Position numbers and translations under genes: made by a program
The notes under the pieces: generated by a model
The model's database searches: none
What the model saw: the letters and a program-made list of their open reading frames with translations, nothing else
Told to the model about the DNA's origin: nothing
Shown here: piece by piece, positions 42,061 to 52,504 of the stretch
Layout: each line of letters starts with the position of its first letter
Position numbering within the stretch: the first letter of the stretch is position 1
Assembly: GCA_023014485.1 (NCBI GenBank)
Contig: JAJOZX010003315.1
Span: 310,001 to 374,000, forward strand
Length of the DNA: 64,000 bases
Direction: 5' to 3'
Source of the DNA: Bathynomus jamesi
Taxonomy: Eukaryota; Arthropoda; Malacostraca; Isopoda; Cirolanidae

Positions 42061-42497
42061 TAAAGCCTAAATTTTAAAAAGTATAAGGACACAAGCATCA
42101 TAGCTTAAATAACATGGGCGTAACCAAACATTAAAAAACTATAGGCACGAGGTCGTGAAAATCGAAAATACATAAAATGTCACGAGAAATTGTATTTATT
42201 TATAAACATATAAATAAATAATAAAGTAAATAAATAATTAAATAAATACGCAAATGAATAAAATATAGAATACTAGACTTAATTTCAAATTTAAACCATA
42301 ATGAAAACATGTTATCAGGTAACCGGTGGCGAATGTTTTTTTAAATTGTACGTACGTGCGTATAATGCGTATGCCTAGTTACGCCACTGACTAAGGTAAA
42401 ACTTTAATCTAAAAAAAAATGGCCAAATGCTTTAAAATTTTCCAATATTTATGTCTAAAATATGCCAAACGTTTTAAGGCCAAATTTCAGTACTTAC
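42061..42497. other. Intronic, no element recognised
   Basis: AT-rich, with a (AAATAAAT)-like stretch near 42200-42260. Nothing coding. Confidence 0.45.
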
Positions 42498-42597
42498 AGA
42501 AGGCCAGAAAAGGTCAACTCGGGTTAAGCAAACGGGAACAACTGTTTCCGGACTGACGTATGTTGCCATCGTAAATTCTGTCCAAACGATGATTGGG
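42498..42597 (-). CDS. Neuropeptide-type GPCR, TM4/second extracellular loop exon
   Basis: A 100-bp exon between acceptor TTTATTTGCTCGCAG and donor TCT|GTAAGTA. The first base completes a codon begun upstream (phase 2 entry), followed by 33 codons: PIIVWTEFTMATYVSPETVV then PVCLTRVDLFWPS. The Trp is placed like W4.50, with a Pro about eleven residues later. The single Cys in VCLT fits the second-extracellular-loop Cys that bonds to the top of TM3. It ends in phase 0, matching the TM5 exon (38553-38702). It is too short to stand out as an open frame and was found by splice sites plus hydrophobicity. The preceding exon, which should carry TM2-TM3 and the DRY-type motif and end in phase 2, was not found in the window. 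Confidence 0.72.
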
Positions 42598-42639
42598 CTG
42601 CGAGCAAATAAAAATAAAATAGTTAAGTCTTCTTATATA

Positions 42640-43176
42640 CAGGGTGTCCCCAAAACACCAATTTTTCCGCTGACAATTGTCACAACGTAACTCATAAGTT
42701 AAGGAAGCTAGAGCAAAATGTGTTTAGACAAAAAGATAGGTAAAATTCCATAGATTAAAAATGATAAAAGTAATTTTTTCCATGAAACGGTTTCTTTTTG
42801 CACAAAATGCATAAAACTAGGCGTTTTTTTTTTAAGAATTGCTAATGTCACCCATTGAGCCAAAGTCACCCCATATTACGATATATTAGATCGAAAGGAG
42901 CTTCATTACATGAGGATCGAACACATTTTTTTCCTTGAAAACGAAGAAATAAATTTTTATCCTCACAATTTTCAGTTAAAAAAAAACGTTATGGGATTTT
43001 AAACTAAATAAAAATCAGATTTTGGTTTCTCAAAAACATTTGTAGTAGTGGGTTTGAAAGGGGTATAGTGTAGTAGGGTATAGTACGTTAAGATAACATA
43101 GTATAGTATAGTAAAAAAAAAAATTTTTTTAAATACTAATTGTGTTCGTTTGTTTTTGGAATTTTATTAGTTTCCA

Positions 43177-43210
<34 letters not shown>

Positions 43211-43430
43211 TATCCAAAGAGAAACAATATTACTAATTAGTAATTTTTTATGCTTTCTAAATATTTTGTTTCTAGGCGAACTTTATTCCGAAATTGTATA
43301 TATATAGAGATCACTGTAATTTTAATACTGACCCTTACGTTCACTAAGTAATAAGATGAAAATTGCGTGCTTCCATCCTGAAACAATTGAAAAGCAAAAA
43401 GTACAATAGTGATACTCGGGTTTGTTTAAC
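42640..43430. other. No gene; orphan TIR tip at 42641
   Basis: CAGGGTGTCCCCAAAACACC follows TATATA at 42641 and looks like a transposon tip, but I find no inverted partner. A possible diverged foldback (AATTACTAATTAGTAATTTT) lies at 43225-43300. A-run and (TA)n near 43174-43213. Confidence 0.45.
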
Positions 43431-43431
43431 C

Positions 43432-43530
43432 CCCTTCGTAACAACAGAGGTCACGTGACGGAGGACACCTATAACTTTACGTGGGATCCAATCCACTATA
43501 CCCCTGAGGGTGGAACCCAGAGAAACACCT
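43432..43530 (-). mobile_element. 5S-derived SINE, 3' body fragment
   Basis: CCTATAACTTTACGTGGGATCC matches the body of the 5S SINE family (7231-7408, 58136-58312). The 5S-like head is missing or unrecognisable. Confidence 0.55.
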
Positions 43531-43710
43531 TAATCGCTCAAATCTGAAGTACGGGCATGGACTTCAACCCCTGAACACCTTCAGATTAACAACTCGGCAC
43601 TCGGCTACTGCTATAATCACACTGAAGGTATAGATGAAGTGAGTTCGTCATCTTGACGTGACTCGCTCACGTAACTTACGTGACTCACTCACGTGACTTA
43701 CACTTACATA

Positions 43711-44230
43711 CAGGGTGGCCCAAAAGGTACCTACCAAGTTTAAGCCTTTATTTCACCAAAACTATTGAGAGTACAAAGCTAGTTCAAACGCCATTCAAAT
43801 CAGCATCTCAAGCCATTTATATGACAATGTGTTCGATGTGCTGTCCCTCCACTTCGACGATTTTTCCCAACCTCATCCCAAAATTCGATACCACGCTGCG
43901 GAGAACCTCTGTCGGAATGTGGACGATTTGACGTTCAGTCGATGATTTCAGCTCCTCCAAAGTCTGGGTTGCTCTGGTAAACTCTATCTTTGAGTATCCC
44001 CACAAAAAGAAGTCACACGGGTTGAGATCAGGCGAATAGGCAGGCCAATCAATGCCGCTTCCATAGTGCTTCCGATAGTTCAAACAATGACATTCTCAGT
44101 GATTCTCTCCAAACTGATGTTAAACAAATGGCGTGAGTAATATAATGTCAGCAAATTTTTATCGAATTCTATTCATTCGTTTCGAAGAAAATGTAAGTTA
44201 ATGTTGGTTGGTACCTTTTGCGCCACCCTG
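43711..44230 (-). mobile_element. Tc1/mariner-superfamily element, internally deleted
   Basis: Tips CAGGGTGGCCCAAAAGGTAC and, reversed, CAGGGTGGCGCAAAAGGTAC, with TA on both sides. 520 bp. It contains the last part of a transposase gene on the minus strand. Tip similar to the MITE at 6437-6703. Confidence 0.87.
43817..44083 (-). pseudogene. Transposase C-terminal remnant
   Basis: WPAYSPDLNPCDFFLWGYSK carries the last catalytic Asp block (SPDLNPCDFFLWG). Then come LEELKSSTERQIVHIPTEVL and NFGMRLGKIVEVEGQHIEHI, the usual C-terminal end of the arthropod DFFLWG branch (RL..C....G.HIEH). Upstream, MNYRKHYGSGIDWP precedes it directly, and no DNA-binding or earlier Asp motif is present. Non-functional by deletion. 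Confidence 0.82.
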
Positions 44231-44369
44231 TATTAACACTTTATTTTACATATTTTATATATGTTTACATATTTTCAGAGTCTATCAGGGATACAATTAG
44301 CAAATCCTATATAAAAAAAGACTACAGTACCTACAGTAACTATAGTGAATTTTATAGTTTAAATGTACA

Positions 44370-44490
44370 GTGTTGGAAAAAAGAAAAAAGTTCACCTACA
44401 AATAATTACCAAACATCATAAAAAAATTACTAATTGGTAATGTTACAGTTTTCTTTTGGTATTTTAGGTGAACTTTTTTCCGAAACAATC
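44370..44490. repeat. Foldback repeat, recurring family
   Basis: GGAAAAAAG...AAAGTTCACCTACAAA at left and TTTTAGGTGAACTTTTTTCC at right form inverted arms around AATTACTAATTGGTAAT. Diverged relatives lie at about 39985-40100, 43225-43300 and 57418-57500. Small MITE; superfamily unknown. Confidence 0.6.
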
Positions 44491-44702
44491 GGTTAAAAAG
44501 GTCCTGTTGTGAAGTTCTATTTATCTTATTATGGAGTTTCAGGAACTTTTTTAAATAACAGTACATAAAGTTAGTTAAAATAACATTTTGAGGTTCATTT
44601 GTGCATCGTTTTGGTATTCCTAAATGCTTGTTAATGACGCCAATAATATCTTTCTTAATGATAAACTTATGAACAATTATTTACTGTTAATATAGTTGTT
44701 TC

Positions 44703-44985
44703 AATACGTCGTGGTCACGTGGTTCCACCGCTTCCCGTAAGCTCAGCGAAATTCAACGACGTTGGATCTGAGTAGGAGCTGGGCGGATGATCTTCGTGGT
44801 TCGGATTACACGTTAAGTTTCAGGTCTTCTCTTTCGTATGAAACTTGCTGTTAGTACGAATACATTGGTTCCAGGCAGACGTTGGATGGGTGACCTTTCT
44901 CCGAGATCACATGATGTATTGACCCTAGGTTCGGATTCCACGTTAAGCTCTTGGCTTCATTCTGTCATATGACCTTGTCTGTTGT
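44703..44985 (+). mobile_element. 5S-derived SINE, copy 4 (rearranged)
   Basis: TACGTCGTGGTCACGTGGTT, CGCTTCCCGTAAGCTCAGCG, TTCAACGACGTTGGATCTGA align with the 5S-like head. After a body segment there is a second partial head (GACGTTGGATGGGTGACC) and body (GTTCGGATTCCACGTTAAGC). Probably two overlapping insertions or a dimer. Confidence 0.62.
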
Positions 44986-44989
44986 TATC

Positions 44990-45422
44990 ATTTAGCGTGT
45001 TTCAAGTATATTTAGTGTATCTCAAATGTATTTAGTGTATCTGAAGTGTATTTAGTGTATCTCAAACGTATTTAGTGTATCTCATGTATATTTAGCGTAT
45101 CTCAAATGTATTTAGTGTATCTCATGTATATTTAGCATATCTCAAATGTATTTAGTGTATCTCAAGTGTATTTAGTGTATCTCAAATGTATTTAGTGTAT
45201 CTCATGTATATTTAGCGTATCTCAAATGTATTTAGTGTATCTCATGTATATTTAGCATATCTCAAATGTATTTAGTGTATCTCAAGTGTATTTAGTGTAT
45301 CTCAAATGTATTTAGTGTATCATGTATATTTAGCGTATCTCAAATGTATTTAGTGTATCATGTATATTTAGCATATCTCAAATGTATTTAGTGTATCTCA
45401 AGTGTATTTAGTGTATCTCAAA
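44990..45422. repeat. 20-bp minisatellite with 120-bp higher-order unit
   Basis: About 21 copies of TATTTAGTGTATCTCAAATG. Variants (ATGTA, GTGTA, GCGTAT, GCATAT) repeat in the same order about every 120 bp, three times. The last period carries two CTC deletions giving shorter units. Confidence 0.93.
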
Positions 45423-46329
45423 ATCCATCGTCATTTCCAAGCACGAAGTTAAATAATAGCTAATTTTCCTAGCATTCATTCCCTCAATAAGGTCTCGACC
45501 TCCTCACCACATCACGTTTTGTAGCGGGTGTGAAGAATCACGTGAATCAGTTATTATGCATCGGACCTATCTGGACCTCTCACGCAATGAATACTGACAT
45601 GAAATAACGTTTACAATTCCATTTTACAGTTACGAACAAAACGTGACATGTTTATCGATTTTCGTGTTAACTTCCTTCACGGAATCGATATTATTCATGA
45701 TTAAAGTCGTCTGTCCTTGCATGTTAGTCATAAAAAAGATGATCACACACACACACACAGTGGTGTTGACATATTGTTGGGATTGCAAAATTAGGGATTT
45801 ATAAAGAATATAAAATGTAGTAAAATTTTTGATATAAATGAAAAAGATAAGTTAGTAAGTTCAAAGTAGTCCTAAGGTACCCCCCCCCCCCCCCCCAAAA
45901 TAGTGATTGCTCGCACGAAAACATCCGAACGGGTTTCAACAGGTTTTTAATGGAATATTGATGTTGTTTTTTTCAACCCCTCGGGTGTGAGAGAATACGT
46001 CATATGATGCTACAGCTCCACTTCAACAAATCATGCATTCGTAAATAATCTTAATTTCAAATAGTATCGTACTTGAAATCAAAATCAAAATCATTTAATA
46101 TTGCAAAATAGGTAAAATAAGTTAAATAAAATAAAAGAGTTATAAATTTGTAAAACTCTTAATATAAAATGTATTTTAAAATTGTTTCTCAGTTCTAGGA
46201 TCAAATGAAAAGAGAATAATGATCGTTTCTCCAATGCCAGGTAAAAATTCGAATTGTAAAAGGAAAAACGAGAGTACAGCGCGGATGGAGAGTCAGTCGA
46301 TCCAACAGCGGAGAATAAAATTTGTTATA
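45423..46329. other. No gene seen
   Basis: Short CA array near 45744 and a C run at 45880-45896. No credible frame. Confidence 0.5.
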
Positions 46330-46555
46330 CAGGGTGATTCAGAAGTCAGGTTACGTAGGGCTTTTCTGTTTCTTTGCAGGTAAATGAGTTATGAGATGTT
46401 ATCGAAGGAGGAGCGCATTGATGCGATATTCCTAGCTGGCTGCACGAGTGCATTGCCGTTAACGGTGGCCATATCGAACGTGTGATGTGACTATTCCCCT
46501 GTATCATTACATAATACAGTATTTCCCTATGTAACCTGACTTTTGAATCACCCTG
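46330..46555 (+). mobile_element. TIR element, tips CAGGGTGATTCAGAAGTCAG
   Basis: 226 bp with TA at both sides. It contains the start of a transposase-like frame (MSYEMLSKEERIDAIFLAG) that ends after about 33 codons, so it is a deletion derivative. Confidence 0.85.
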
Positions 46556-47298
46556 TAGAGAGAGAGAGAGGGTCGTACACAGTTCATGAGAAGATTGCAT
46601 TTTCCCTCCCATGTCATATTTATTTTAATATTCCTCTCGGGCCCGTAGGAAATGGGACCCACTTTTAAGATGAACTTGAGACAGTAAATTCAATTAAATT
46701 CTCACCTAGGCCTTTCGTAGGGGGTACTTTTTTTTCTCGGGCCCTAGGCTTATTTTTTCCCGCGCTAGGCCATATCTCCCATTTCCTTAGGCATATTCAA
46801 ATTCCGATCAAGACCTATTCCCTTTTATTAATTATATAACGTAAGAAAACTAGTTTAGTATGTGGAAACTTGAGATCAAATATTAACATTTTGTTGTGTT
46901 TTAGAATAAGAGTGAAAGTCATAATTGTCGTTTAAAATTTGTGAGAGACACACGCCCATTAAATATAAATAGGCCTAAGTGGAAAATGGTGTAAACTTAA
47001 AAATAGTCCCTTAGCTCCAGTGAGTAAAATTGGTTTGGAAAATATCTTTGTGTCCGCGCTACCAGACGGGGCAGACGCGTATTAACATCGACACACCCAC
47101 CCACGGACGGGGCAATAATTGATCATTTACGTTTGGGGGAAACACCCCTTAAAAGGACGTCACCCCGGGAAAAACTACGAACTCTTCAATACCGAGTATT
47201 TTATGAGATGCCGCACCACTTCATAGCATTGTTTATGGGCATCACCCGCTCCTGGTGTTGGAGAGTGAATTATAATTGGTTAAATTAGCCATATTGTA
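46556..47298. other. No gene seen
   Basis: A GA run follows the element at 46556-46571. The rest has no recognisable frame or repeat boundary. Confidence 0.5.
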
Positions 47299-47390
47299 CA
47301 GGGTGCCCCACAATTCCGCTTACCTCCTCGACGCTTACCCTGTTCTCGTAGGAAAAGAGTCAGGGCTAAATGAACTTATGGGGCACCCTG
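47299..47390. mobile_element. 92-bp MITE with adjacent third terminus
   Basis: CAGGGTGCCCCACAATTCCG at left, reversed CAGGGTGCCCCATAAGTTCA at right. The right terminus is repeated in direct left orientation at 47400, ten bases away, giving a three-terminus arrangement like 6437-6703. TA flanks the first pair. Confidence 0.75.
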
Positions 47391-47419
47391 TAGACTCTGC
47401 AGGGTGCCCCATAAGTTCA

Positions 47420-47649
47420 GATTTGAATGACGAAAAGGAGCGAAAGCAAATACAAAAAGTAACAAATCTAAATAATAAGTAGCCCAATTTATAAAATGCA
47501 TAATTTATGTAAGAAAATAAAAGAAGATATAAGAATAAAAAAAAAAATTTATGTACATAAATATAATCTGACATTAAAATACTCTTTAATATTACGTTCC
47601 GCATATCTCTAAATTTAGGACCAGCGTGATGGCAACAGTCCCGTACGTT
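47420..47649. other. No gene seen
   Basis: Sequence downstream of the lone terminus at 47400. A partner end for that terminus was not found. Confidence 0.35.
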
Positions 47650-47833
47650 GCGCAGAGTTTTCCATAAAAATGCGATAAGTTTTAGATTTTATCAATTCAC
47701 ATCCTCCTTAGATTTCAAGATTACTCGATTTTCGGAAATGTTTAAAGTTCTAAAACATGCTTCTGCGACCCCCGATGAATTGCTTTACGACCCCTCTGGG
47801 GGTCGCGACCCACCGTTTGGGAAACACTGCTAG
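47650..47833. mobile_element. hAT-like MITE relic
   Basis: The right end reads, reversed, CAGTGTTTCCCAAACGGTGG then GTCGCGACCCCCAGAGGGGT, a style typical of hAT MITEs in animals. The left end (CAGAGTTTTCCATAAAAA) is eroded and no clear 8-bp duplication remains. Confidence 0.5.
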
Positions 47834-48249
47834 TGTAGGGTGAGGTTAAAAAATAAGACCTCGCTTTAAGAGGATTAATAATAATTCAAATTTTCAACGC
47901 CTTATTGTTCGAAAGATAAGTAGAGAAAATATAAAAGTACGGTTATTGTAATGAGGAAATGGAATTTTAAGAGTACACCTTTAGAAGCTGGCAAATATGA
48001 GGCAATCAGAGTTACCTTTCATGGCAATAATTACTTACTTACACAGTAATGGACATGAAAAATGGGTCACTGCTTTTATGTTACCATTGAATGGAATTTT
48101 TATATATTATAGTTAGGACTGTTTTATATTAAATAACTAAGTAAATTCTATGTTAAATTATGTAGTGAATTCTACGCTAAATATATTGTATTTAGGACTG
48201 AAATAAAAGTATGTCGGGGAGGTTTTTATTTTGGAGTGGGGGGATATTT
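47834..48249. other. No gene seen
   Basis: AT-rich, no supported feature. Confidence 0.45.
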
Positions 48250-48570
48250 TGCGTGACGATGTTTTTTGCTTTTCAAACCTTTTAAACTCGTCTTAGCGTC
48301 GATTCTACGAATGATTTACGAATGTTGGTAATTTTTGGATCACTCAAGCAGCACTCACGAAGGCGTCTTATAAGTTTTTCCTGTATTAAAATAGCTTCCT
48401 TTCTCGTTCGTTTTTTTCAAAATCGATCAAAGATTTTTGGTTGGATTCAGATTTGGTGAATTTCCGTACCGATCTAATGCTTCATTGCCGTTTTCCTCAA
48501 AACTTTTTCGCATTATTTGCTGTGAGGCACGATGCCAAATCTTGTTGTAACGACCATTTTCTGCGTCGAC
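48250..48570 (-). pseudogene. Tc1-like transposase C-terminal relic
   Basis: Minus strand gives GNSPNLNPTKNL (family: SPDLNPIENLW, here with Asp and Glu replaced), then WSILKKNERE-like residues, a GKTYKTPS stretch, and after frame changes RRIDAKTSLKGL (family: ESMPRRVKAV). Several stops. The acidic residues themselves are mutated, so it is old. No termini recognised. Confidence 0.55.
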
Positions 48571-49009
48571 ATATATATTTATTTTTTTTGCGGGGGGGGG
48601 GGGGCATCATCCCATTCACAAAAACAAATATGTTTCACGGATTACAAACTTGGACCAAAACCTAACCTTTTCAGGATGTTTCGTGATGTAAAGGGATATG
48701 AAAAGGTGATACCTTGGAACCTTTTATTTTCCCTAAACGAAAATTGTTCAAGCTTCGAAAACCAGAAAAAGAAACCCGTTGTCAAAATTTACCTGAGAAA
48801 AATGAACTCAAATTCGAACATATTTAAAAAAAAAAAAAAACACTCCAGATGATCAACGGCATTCATAGCTGTTCATAGCTGTAGACCCTCCGTATTTACG
48901 AATCTTTGTGTATTAAATTTTTGAACTCCAGTTTAAATATTGATTCTAGCTGTTACCCCCCTTTATATTAATTAGAATACCTACATACTAAAATTTTTTC
49001 CCTCGTGAC
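48571..49009. other. No gene seen
   Basis: G run at 48592-48605 and an A run near 48828-48840. The 106-codon frame at 48532-48852 crosses both and has no domain. Confidence 0.45.
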
Positions 49010-49421
49010 CCTGTCTCCTTTTCGCCTCAGGTTTTTGTGGTTGTCAAGTGAGCATGGTATGTTTGGTTTACTCTTGTGGTTTTTCTTTTAACTTTTTATT
49101 TCGTTTAACTTTTTATTAGTAAAGTTTTTAAACTATTTTACGTTTGAATGTTTTTAGTTTTAAGTTTTATTTTATCACTCGTATAATTTTGTCATTTACA
49201 TAATTTTTACTTCTGATTTGATTTTGGCTTATGCCTCTTTTCTGCTTTGGAATTTTTATTTTTTATTCTGGAACTGTTTTAATTTTGTATTTTAAATTCG
49301 TTTCAGTTATCATGCATTAATTTTAGCTTTTATTTATTAGGCCTTGAAAATGGATAGAGTTGCCCGAAACGTCGGCTGCAGCCAAATATAATTACTTTTT
49401 TTGCTCTACGTCTTCGTTTTT

Positions 49422-49425
<4 letters not shown>
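49010..49425 (+). mobile_element. PLE 3' tail (solo pseudo-LTR), another family
   Basis: T-rich stretch ending TTGAAAATGGATAGAGTTGC, then CCGAAACGTCGGCTGC and GCTCTACGTCTTCG, running into (TA)n at 49425. The position of a hairpin plus CGAAACGTCG just before a (TA)n-bounded end is the PLE pseudo-LTR pattern seen in elements 1 and 3. No coding part attached. Confidence 0.5.
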
Positions 49426-49463
<38 letters not shown>

Positions 49464-49483
49464 GAGAGAGAGAGAGAGAGAGA
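49426..49483. repeat. (TA)n-(GA)n microsatellite
   Basis: About 16 TA repeats then GA repeats. Confidence 0.96.
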
Positions 49484-49883
49484 GGTAAAAGAAAAATTCA
49501 TATCATTTCAACAAATTGACTTAAGGATAAATGATTGGCGACGTCTAATAACGAGACTTGTCAAGCTTGTTACTTTTTATATTTAACTTTAATTAATAAT
49601 TGATAATTATCAATTAATAATTACGACTATTTTAAGACCTTATCTACTTTATCTTTAGACTTATCAACAAAAATAGTGTTTACTATTTCAAGCGGCGATT
49701 ATTACATTTTTTGGCTTTTGTTTACACAACAAAAGTTAGATAATTTTTTTTTCTTTTTTTGTTAACTTTAAGTAATTTTCGATAATTGTTAACATAATGA
49801 GTTAATTGAGTTTAAATGTTTAATTAACAAAAAGTCGATGAGTGTAGATGTCGTAAAGCGTTCACGCTTATATGACTGTTTAA

Positions 49884-49884
<1 letters not shown>
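49484..49884. other. No gene seen
   Basis: AT-rich, no supported feature. Confidence 0.5.
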
Positions 49885-49931
<47 letters not shown>

Positions 49932-49938
49932 ATATATA
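49885..49938. repeat. (TA)n-(GT)n microsatellite
   Basis: TA repeats then GT repeats. Confidence 0.95.
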
Positions 49939-49984
49939 AAATTTTGAACTCTTATTTCATAACTATGGTAAATTATGCAGTGTA

Positions 49985-50082
49985 TCGCTGCAGTGTACGT
50001 GGCTCCCATTCTGTCAATGTAAAATCACACGCGAACTCGAGTCGTGAGTCGTGAGACGATTCTGTGTGCGACCAGCTTTAAT
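49985..50082. mobile_element. PIF/Harbinger-like MITE, right half
   Basis: GGCTCCCATTCTGTCAATGT, then TCGAGTCGTGAGTCGTGAGA and a right tip GGTCGCACACAGAATCG (reversed). Half-copy of the family at 26968-27199. Confidence 0.75.
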
Positions 50083-50171
50083 TACAAAACTTCTAATTTG
50101 ATTCGAGGTCTCCAAATTAAGAGTTCATCGGATAAGGAAAATATTTACCCCACTTCACGAAACTCTATTAC

Positions 50172-50178
<7 letters not shown>

Positions 50179-50210
<32 letters not shown>

Positions 50211-50225
50211 GTGCGTGCGTGTGTG
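50179..50225. repeat. (GT)n microsatellite
   Basis: About 22 GT repeats with GC interruptions. Confidence 0.95.
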
Positions 50226-50231
50226 TTCTTG

Positions 50232-50474
50232 ACTTTTCTGACAATTTTAAAGATGCACACAGAGCCCATCGCGATACGAACGTGCGTATCGCGACATTAG
50301 CAATGTCGCCGTAGTTTTAGACTTAGTTTTTTTAATGAAAATTATTACATATCAAGGAAAAAAGGGAATATTATGAAGATTAGGCTAGGTTAAGTTGTTA
50401 AGTTAGATTATTTAGATTAAGTTAAATGTCGCCATCTACAATTGAAAATGTCGCTGTTTTGTAAGGTAGCCAAA
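50232..50474. mobile_element. MITE family with GCGACA-bearing ends, copy 1
   Basis: Shares CGAACGTGCGT...CGACATTAGCA, ATGAAGATTAGGCTAGGTTA and AATGTCGC...TAAGGTAGCCAAA with 55893-56112. The left tip is eroded. Both copies lie between GT-rich runs. Confidence 0.62.
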
Positions 50475-50618
50475 CGTGTGTGTGTGTGTTCTACAGATTT
50501 ATTTAGAATAATAATTACTTGGTTGTTTACGTCATAAAAAAAGTTTTATCAACTGATGAGTTTTTGTAGTTTGAGAAAAGGTTTGATTTGTGTTACCAAA
50601 TGTCGAAATTAAGTGTTC

Positions 50619-50731
50619 CATAAGTAACGCTTTGAAAGTGCCATGGCAACAACAGTTCAACGGTTTTCTCGCCTGGCATGCGAGAAACTGTTGGACTGTG
50701 GTTGCCTGCGCACTCTCAAAGCTTTGTTACA
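50619..50731. repeat. Foldback MITE, about 110 bp
   Basis: GTAACGCTTTGAAAGTGCCA...CGGTTTTCTCGCC is mirrored by GGCATGCGAGAAACTGTTGG...CTCAAAGCTTTGTTAC. The arms leave almost no centre. Confidence 0.78.
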
Positions 50732-50773
50732 GTGAATGCATTTCATTGCGGTTTTCTCTTGCTCTATAATATA

Positions 50774-52183
50774 TTAGGTCATCCCATAAGTAATGCGGCA
50801 TTTTTTAATTTTTTTTTTCCATTTTTATCATTATTTTACGGATAGAAATCAAACAACTCTTTGAAGTTATTTATATTTAAATAAATATTATTAATTTAAT
50901 AAGTAATATAATTTCCACCAGTTTCTACCACTAGTCTCCATCTTTCTACTAACTTTTCAATACCATGTTTGTAAAAATCGTTTGACTTTGATTTAAAAAA
51001 GTTCTTTAAGGTTGTTTCGACTTCTTCTGTTGTTGACATCTTCATTCCCTTCAGGTGATTCGCTAAACTCCTAAAAAGATAGTAGTCTGATGGGGCTAAG
51101 TCGGGTGAGTATGGAGGATGGCTCATTAGTTCCCAATCGAAATTATTAAGCTTTCGTATGGTATCTCTTGTGATATGAGGTCGTACGTTGTCTTGATGAA
51201 AGAGCACTCTTCTTCTATTGATTAATGCTGGCCTTTTTTCTTCAAGTGCTGCATTTAAACGGTCCAACTGAGCACAGTAAACCTCTTTGGTGATAGTCTG
51301 ATTTGGGTTAAGAAGTTCAAAATGGATTATGCCATTCATATCCCACCAAACGCGCAAGAGAATCTTCCGTGGATGAGGCCCCTGTTTCGGCTGTGGTATT
51401 GGTTTTTCCCCAGGACTAATCCATTGTCTAGAACGTTTAATATTGTTGTACAGAACCCACTTTTCGTCTCCTGTAACAATCCTACTCAAAAATGGTTCAC
51501 TTTTTAGCCGAGAAAGGAGAGATGAACAAATGTTGATTCTTTGTTGCGAGTGTACCTCTGACAGGTCGTGAGGAACCCATTGCCCCAATCGTGAAACCTT
51601 GCCTATCTCCTTTAAATGACGATGCACAGTGGAATGAGTTGAATGCAGTTTTTCAGCCAATTCTTCAACAGTTACAATCCGATTTTCTTCCACTGTTATT
51701 TTTAAAAGATCTTGATCAAATTCCACTGGTCGTCCTGAACGGGGTTCATCTTTGAGAGTAACGTTTCCCGAGCGAAAATTCTGAAACCATCTTTGGCACT
51801 GGCTCACACTAATTGTTCCTTCACCGTATACTTGACACAAACTTTCTGCTGTTAACTTAGCGTTGTTGCCTTTTCTAAACTCCCAAAGCATAACGTTGCG
51901 AATGTGCTCTTTTGACACTTCCATAATATTCATCATTTAACGATAAGGGCACATTAAATTAACAATAATAATACAAAATTAATAGCTCAGAAAATGACGA
52001 CTAAGGTATGTCAAAATGTAAGCCTTGGGTTAGGCTAAGCCATACAGGTACCTAGGCTTCGAGTTTAGTAGACTAGGCTAGTATAAAAATAAACCTGCTT
52101 TCGATTATTTCTATCCGTAAAATAATGATAAACATGGAAATTTTTTTTTTTTAAAATGCCGCATTACTCATGGGATGACCTAA
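50774..52183 (-). mobile_element. mariner transposon, full length
   Basis: 1,410 bp with TIRs TTAGGTCATCCCATAAGTAA (50774) and reversed TTAGGTCATCCCATGAGTAA (52183). TA duplications lie at 50772-50773 and 52184-52185. Inverted similarity extends inward about 90 bp (ATTATTTTACGGATAGAAAT). Encloses an unbroken transposase gene. Confidence 0.95.
50896..51936 (-). CDS. mariner transposase, 346 aa, apparently intact
   Basis: Excises the element and reinserts it at TA sites in the nucleus. Length matches Mos1-type transposases (about 345 residues). N-terminal paired HTH: residues 5-60 (FRKGNNAKLTAESLCQVYGE; VSQCQRWFQNFRSG), a GRP linker at 68-70, second HTH around 86-112 (TVEELAEKLHSTHSTVHRHL), and the hallmark WVPHDL at 120-125. 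Catalytic Asp157 (VTGDEKWV), Asp249 (FHQDNVRPH) and Asp284 (YSPDLAPSDYYLF) give 34 residues between the last two, the DD34D signature. No stop or frameshift. The start at 51936 (MMNIMEVSKEHIRN) is the first Met of the frame; the Met at residue 5 is an equally plausible start. All key residues are present, so activity is plausible but untested. Confidence 0.95.
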   Translation of the reverse strand: MMNIMEVSKEHIRNVMLWEFRKGNNAKLTAESLCQVYGEGTISVSQCQRWFQNFRSGNVTLKDEPRSGRPVEFDQDLLKITVEENRIVTVEELAEKLHSTHSTVHRHLKEIGKVSRLGQWVPHDLSEVHSQQRINICSSLLSRLKSEPFLSRIVTGDEKWVLYNNIKRSRQWISPGEKPIPQPKQGPHPRKILLRVWWDMNGIIHFELLNPNQTITKEVYCAQLDRLNAALEEKRPALINRRRVLFHQDNVRPHITRDTIRKLNNFDWELMSHPPYSPDLAPSDYYLFRSLANHLKGMKMSTTEEVETTLKNFFKSKSNDFYKHGIEKLVERWRLVVETGGNYITY

Positions 52184-52185
52184 TA

Positions 52186-52436
<251 letters not shown>

Positions 52437-52464
52437 TATATACTGCGCGGTCATTGCAGTTATT

Positions 52465-52501
<37 letters not shown>
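52465..52501. repeat. (TA)n microsatellite
   Basis: About 17 TA repeats. Confidence 0.96.

Positions 52502-52504
<3 letters not shown>

Larger units (their letters stand above)
38703..42497 (-). other. GPCR intron between the TM4 and TM5 exons (3.8 kb)
   Basis: Contains a tRNA-SINE fragment, two TIR elements, a second SINE family and tandem repeats, annotated separately. Confidence 0.7.

Noticed and set aside
45000..45420. CRISPR-like array
   Set aside because: Direct 20-bp repeats without spacers in a eukaryotic window; a minisatellite.
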